Of a stretch of 7,258 nt of DNA, positions 5,806 through 7,258 are shown piece by piece (positions within the stretch are counted from its first letter, which is position 1; each line of letters opens with the position of its first letter). The notes below the pieces were generated by a model. The model was not told the origin of the DNA. It was given only the letters and a program-made list of their open reading frames with translations, and ran no database searches. Location of the stretch: the NCBI GenBank assembly GCA_946481445.1, contig CAMLOA010000086.1, positions 1 through 7,258 on the forward strand, written 5' to 3'. Both the position numbers and the translations under genes were made by a program. The DNA comes from an uncultured Devosia sp. (GTDB lineage Bacteria; Pseudomonadota; Alphaproteobacteria; Rhizobiales; Devosiaceae).

Positions 5806-6219
5806 ATGCCGCCCGTACCCGTCTTTGTTGCCCTGGCAGATGCCACGCGTTGCCGGATCATCACGATATTGCGAGACGGCCCTCAGCCCGTGCATGCGCT
5901 GGCGGCATGCTTCGAGATCAGCCGCCCGGCCATTTCCCGCCATCTGCGCGTGCTCAAGGCGGCTGGCCTGATCAGCGAGGACAAGAGGGGCAGGGAGAAT
6001 CTCTACAGGCTGCATGCCAAGGCCCTCGCCCCCGCCCATGACTGGCTTGCCGCGCTCCTGCCCAAGGCGAAGCCGGCCTCGCGCAGTGCATCGAAGCCAG
6101 CGGTGAAGGTTGCGCCCAGGAACGCACCTGCATCCGCCCCGCTGACGCCCTCGCCCGGCAAGCCGGCGGCCGGTTCTGGAAAGGCGCCGGCGGTTTCGCA
6201 GATGGGGTTCGACTTCTAG
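5806..6219 (+). CDS. ArsR-type winged-helix transcriptional repressor with long disordered tail
   Basis: Residues 5-72 form a winged-helix DNA-binding domain of the ArsR type: FVALADATRCRIITIL, a helix-turn-helix with recognition helix ISRPAISRHLRVLKAAGL (38-55), and a wing around DKRGRENLYRL. The classic metal motif ELCVCDL is absent. Cys15 and Cys35 are the only cysteines, so the effector may not be a metal. Residues 87-128 are a Lys/Ala/Pro/Ser-rich linker, probably disordered, ending in the hydrophobic tip QMGFDF. ATG 5806 follows GGAG (5797-5800) at 5 bases. A GTG at 5800 would add two residues and could use AGGAG at 5779. The gene diverges from the PAQR gene over 189 bases and may control it and itself, which is an inference from position alone. 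Its stop overlaps that of the convergent PilZ gene. Confidence 0.83.
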   Translation: MPPVPVFVALADATRCRIITILRDGPQPVHALAACFEISRPAISRHLRVLKAAGLISEDKRGRENLYRLHAKALAPAHDWLAALLPKAKPASRSASKPAVKVAPRNAPASAPLTPSPGKPAAGSGKAPAVSQMGFDF

Positions 6220-6497
6220 CCGATATAGGCCACGCCCAGTTCCTTGAGCGCTCGCCAGACGACCCGGCACGTCTGCGGGCGCTGGCCTGGCGCGTGGAGC
6301 AGGATGACGTCGGGAATGCCAGCCACCCTGGCGACTTCCAGCTTGGCCCCGCCATCGGACAGGTTCCTGATGATGCAGGGCAGCTCTGTCCGGCCAAAGG
6401 AAAGCCGTGCCTGGATGAAGGTGTGGCGGCGCGGGGAAAGCCGGCGCTCCTGCCGAAGCGGGATGGCGATGGTCGAGCCGGAAAGGGATTCACTCAT
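6216..6497 (-). CDS. PilZ domain protein (putative c-di-GMP receptor)
   Basis: A single-domain PilZ protein of 93 residues. The two parts of the c-di-GMP binding signature are visible: RxxxR as Arg19-Leu-Ser-Pro-Arg23 in ERRLSPRRHTF, and NxSxxG as NLSDGG (45-50) about 20 residues later. The rest reads as the short beta-barrel (ARLSF, CIIRNLSDGGAKLEV, DVILLHA, CRVVWRALKELGVAYIG). It would be a cytosolic c-di-GMP sensor acting through an unknown partner, since no effector domain is attached. The ATG at 6497 has only a weak GGA upstream. It is convergent with the ArsR gene, sharing a CTAG for both stop codons, and divergent from the 101-residue protein gene, so nothing suggests an operon partner. 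Confidence 0.85.
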   Translation of the reverse strand: MSESLSGSTIAIPLRQERRLSPRRHTFIQARLSFGRTELPCIIRNLSDGGAKLEVARVAGIPDVILLHAPGQRPQTCRVVWRALKELGVAYIG

Positions 6498-6654
6498 GCC
6501 GTCCAGTCAAGGCGCCAGCCGTTAGGCAAGGGCCAAGACGGAAGGTAAACTTATCCGAAAATTGCAGGCGCCGTCGTGGCCCCTTGTCCACGCACAGATG
6601 CCGAACCAAATCTGGTCTTGCTCGTTTGAGCGAGCGAGAGCTGAAGCTTTCCCT

Positions 6655-6688
6655 GTACCTATGTTGCTCATGTGAGGATGTAGCTATG
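6655..6688 (+). repeat. Leader repeat, copy 1 (before the 101-residue protein)
   Basis: These 34 bases, ending exactly at the start ATG, match 7100-7133 at 26 of 34 positions without gaps. The identical cores are TGTTGCTC, GAGGAT and GCTATG. Four of the eight mismatches cluster between the TGTTGCTC core and the Shine-Dalgarno. TCCCT precedes both copies. It includes the GAGG ribosome binding site. Confidence 0.55.
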
Positions 6689-6991
6689 TGGACAAACCTC
6701 GATCTCATCACCGGCCCCTACGACGACGCCGAGATCACGCCTGCGGACTTCGCCGACTATCATCACCCCAGGGAAGTGGTGGCCGATCCGCAACTGTCGA
6801 TTGCCCGCAAGCGGGCGATCCTGTCGCGCTGGCTGTCGGATGCCTGCGCCGTGCCGGATCGGGCAGGGGTCCGGGTATCGCCCCTGGGCGTTGCAGCGAC
6901 TGTTCAGGACCTGCGGACGGCGCTGGAAAAGCTGGACGAGATGGTCGAAGCGATCGCGCTGGCCGAACTGGCCAACCGTCCGAGTGCCTAG
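6686..6991 (+). CDS. Uncharacterised 101-residue protein
   Basis: I cannot assign a function. The start ATG at 6686 has GAGG (6674-6677) at 8 bases. An open frame reaching back to an upstream start at 6584 adds 34 residues that look like leader and cross the repeated element. The protein is acidic and soluble, with no signal peptide or membrane segment. A conserved-looking core, YHHPREVVADPQLSIARKRA, is followed by ILSRWLSDACAV (residues 25-56). From memory it resembles a short family in Hyphomicrobiales with the pattern HPxxVLxDPxLTxxEKRxILxxWxSDAxAV. Residues 73-97 are predicted helical (VQDLRTALEKLDEMVEAIAL) and could form a coiled coil or dimer helix. Its leader is shared with the next gene, suggesting common control. 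That the frame is a real gene is well supported by GC-ending codons and the ribosome binding site. Confidence 0.75.
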   Translation: MWTNLDLITGPYDDAEITPADFADYHHPREVVADPQLSIARKRAILSRWLSDACAVPDRAGVRVSPLGVAATVQDLRTALEKLDEMVEAIALAELANRPSA

Positions 6992-7049
6992 TCACTGCGC
7001 GTGCCGCCGGCACTTGACGAGCTGAGGCCCGCTGCCCAGATCATCTGCG

Positions 7050-7068
7050 CGCCTGCCGATGGCAGGCG
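7050..7068. other. 8-bp perfect hairpin upstream of the last gene
   Basis: CGCCTGCC, the loop GAT, then GGCAGGCG make a strong stem-loop 58 bases after the stop of the 101-residue protein. A second, shorter stem, ACGCC/GGCGT (7081-7094), follows before the ribosome binding site at 7116. GTGCC/GGCAC (7001-7013) precedes it. No T-run follows, so these may be Rho-dependent 3'-end structures of the upstream gene or leader structure of the downstream one. Confidence 0.35.
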
Positions 7069-7099
7069 GTCCAATGGGTAACGCCACTGGGCGTCCCTC

Positions 7100-7133
7100 G
7101 TATCTGTGTTGCTCCAAGGAGGATATGGCTATG
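7100..7133 (+). repeat. Leader repeat, copy 2 (before the secreted protein)
   Basis: This is the counterpart of 6655-6688, again ending at the start ATG. It carries a near-perfect Shine-Dalgarno AAGGAGG (7116-7122), stronger than that of copy 1, and the shared TGTTGCTC and GCTATG blocks. Its distance to the next ATG is exactly the same as in copy 1. Confidence 0.55.
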
Positions 7134-7258
7134 AGAACCATTCACACTCTTGCCCTTGCGGCTGCGATTGCCGCGGCCCTTTCCGCAGCGCCGGCCGCCG
7201 GCGCGGAGGCGGACAAAACCCGAAACTTCGACAAGATCGACTGGCTGGAACTGCGCAC
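7131..7258 (+). CDS. Secreted protein, N-terminal part (runs off right edge)
   Basis: Only 42 codons are visible. They begin with a clear Sec signal peptide: MRTIHT, then the hydrophobic alanine-rich LALAAAIAAALSAAPAAGA, with a likely cleavage after Ala23-Gly-Ala25. The mature part starts EADKTRNFDKIDWLELR. The product is therefore exported to the periplasm or beyond. The FDKIDWLELR opening is faintly like the first strand of DUF2807 (GIN-domain) proteins, but too little is visible to claim it. ATG 7131 has AAGGAGG at an 8-base spacing. The in-frame ATG at 7125 is only 2 bases from that site and is unlikely to be used. Strong translation signals suggest an abundant protein. Confidence 0.75.
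   Translation, partial: MRTIHTLALAAAIAAALSAAPAAGAEADKTRNFDKIDWLELR

Noticed and set aside
1..7258. CRISPR array, rRNA, insertion sequence or toxin-antitoxin pair
   Set aside because: No regularly spaced repeats, rRNA segments, transposase motifs or paired small toxin genes were found on either strand.

Overview
The window looks like chromosomal DNA from a GC-rich alphaproteobacterium, probably Hyphomicrobiales. The clues are a protein with two cold-shock domains (the Caulobacter CspC/CspD layout) followed directly by a DUF192 gene, strongly GC-ending codons over most of the window, and the general look of the proteins. This placement is an inference; no rRNA or other phylogenetic marker is present.

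Left part (about 1-2324): two GDP-mannose genes point away from each other. The left edge holds the first codons of a minus-strand mannose-1-phosphate guanylyltransferase (manC), whose similarity seems to stop after about 26 residues. On the plus strand lies a complete phosphomannomutase (manB, 494-1900). Together they would convert mannose-6-phosphate to GDP-mannose for surface polysaccharide. About 420 bases without a convincing gene follow. Codon use in manB is clearly less GC-rich at third positions than in the genes to the right. This block abuts the 3' ends of two tRNA-Glu genes, as a tRNA-associated island would.

Middle part (2325-4929): tRNA-Glu(CTC) and tRNA-Glu(TTC) lie in tandem on the minus strand behind a good sigma-70 promoter. 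Next come a minus-strand M15/YcbK-like lipoprotein peptidase, an 11-bp inverted repeat, and minus-strand glyoxalase I (gloA). Divergent from gloA is a twin cold-shock-domain gene, followed 11 bases later by a secreted DUF192 gene whose Shine-Dalgarno overlaps the cold-shock stop codon.

Right part (4930-7258): a PAQR/hemolysin III membrane protein faces DUF192 tail to tail, with 3 bases between stop codons. Divergent from it is an ArsR-type repressor, whose stop codon shares one CTAG with the convergent PilZ-domain gene. Last come an uncharacterised 101-residue protein and the start of a secreted protein; these two genes carry very similar 34-base leaders.

The region is mostly ordinary core genome. 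I do not see a clear new multi-gene system. The points most worth checking are the PAQR protein with asparagines in place of two expected metal-ligand histidines, the clamp-motif-like C-terminus of the ArsR protein, the repeated leader, and the broken-looking manC at a possible island edge.
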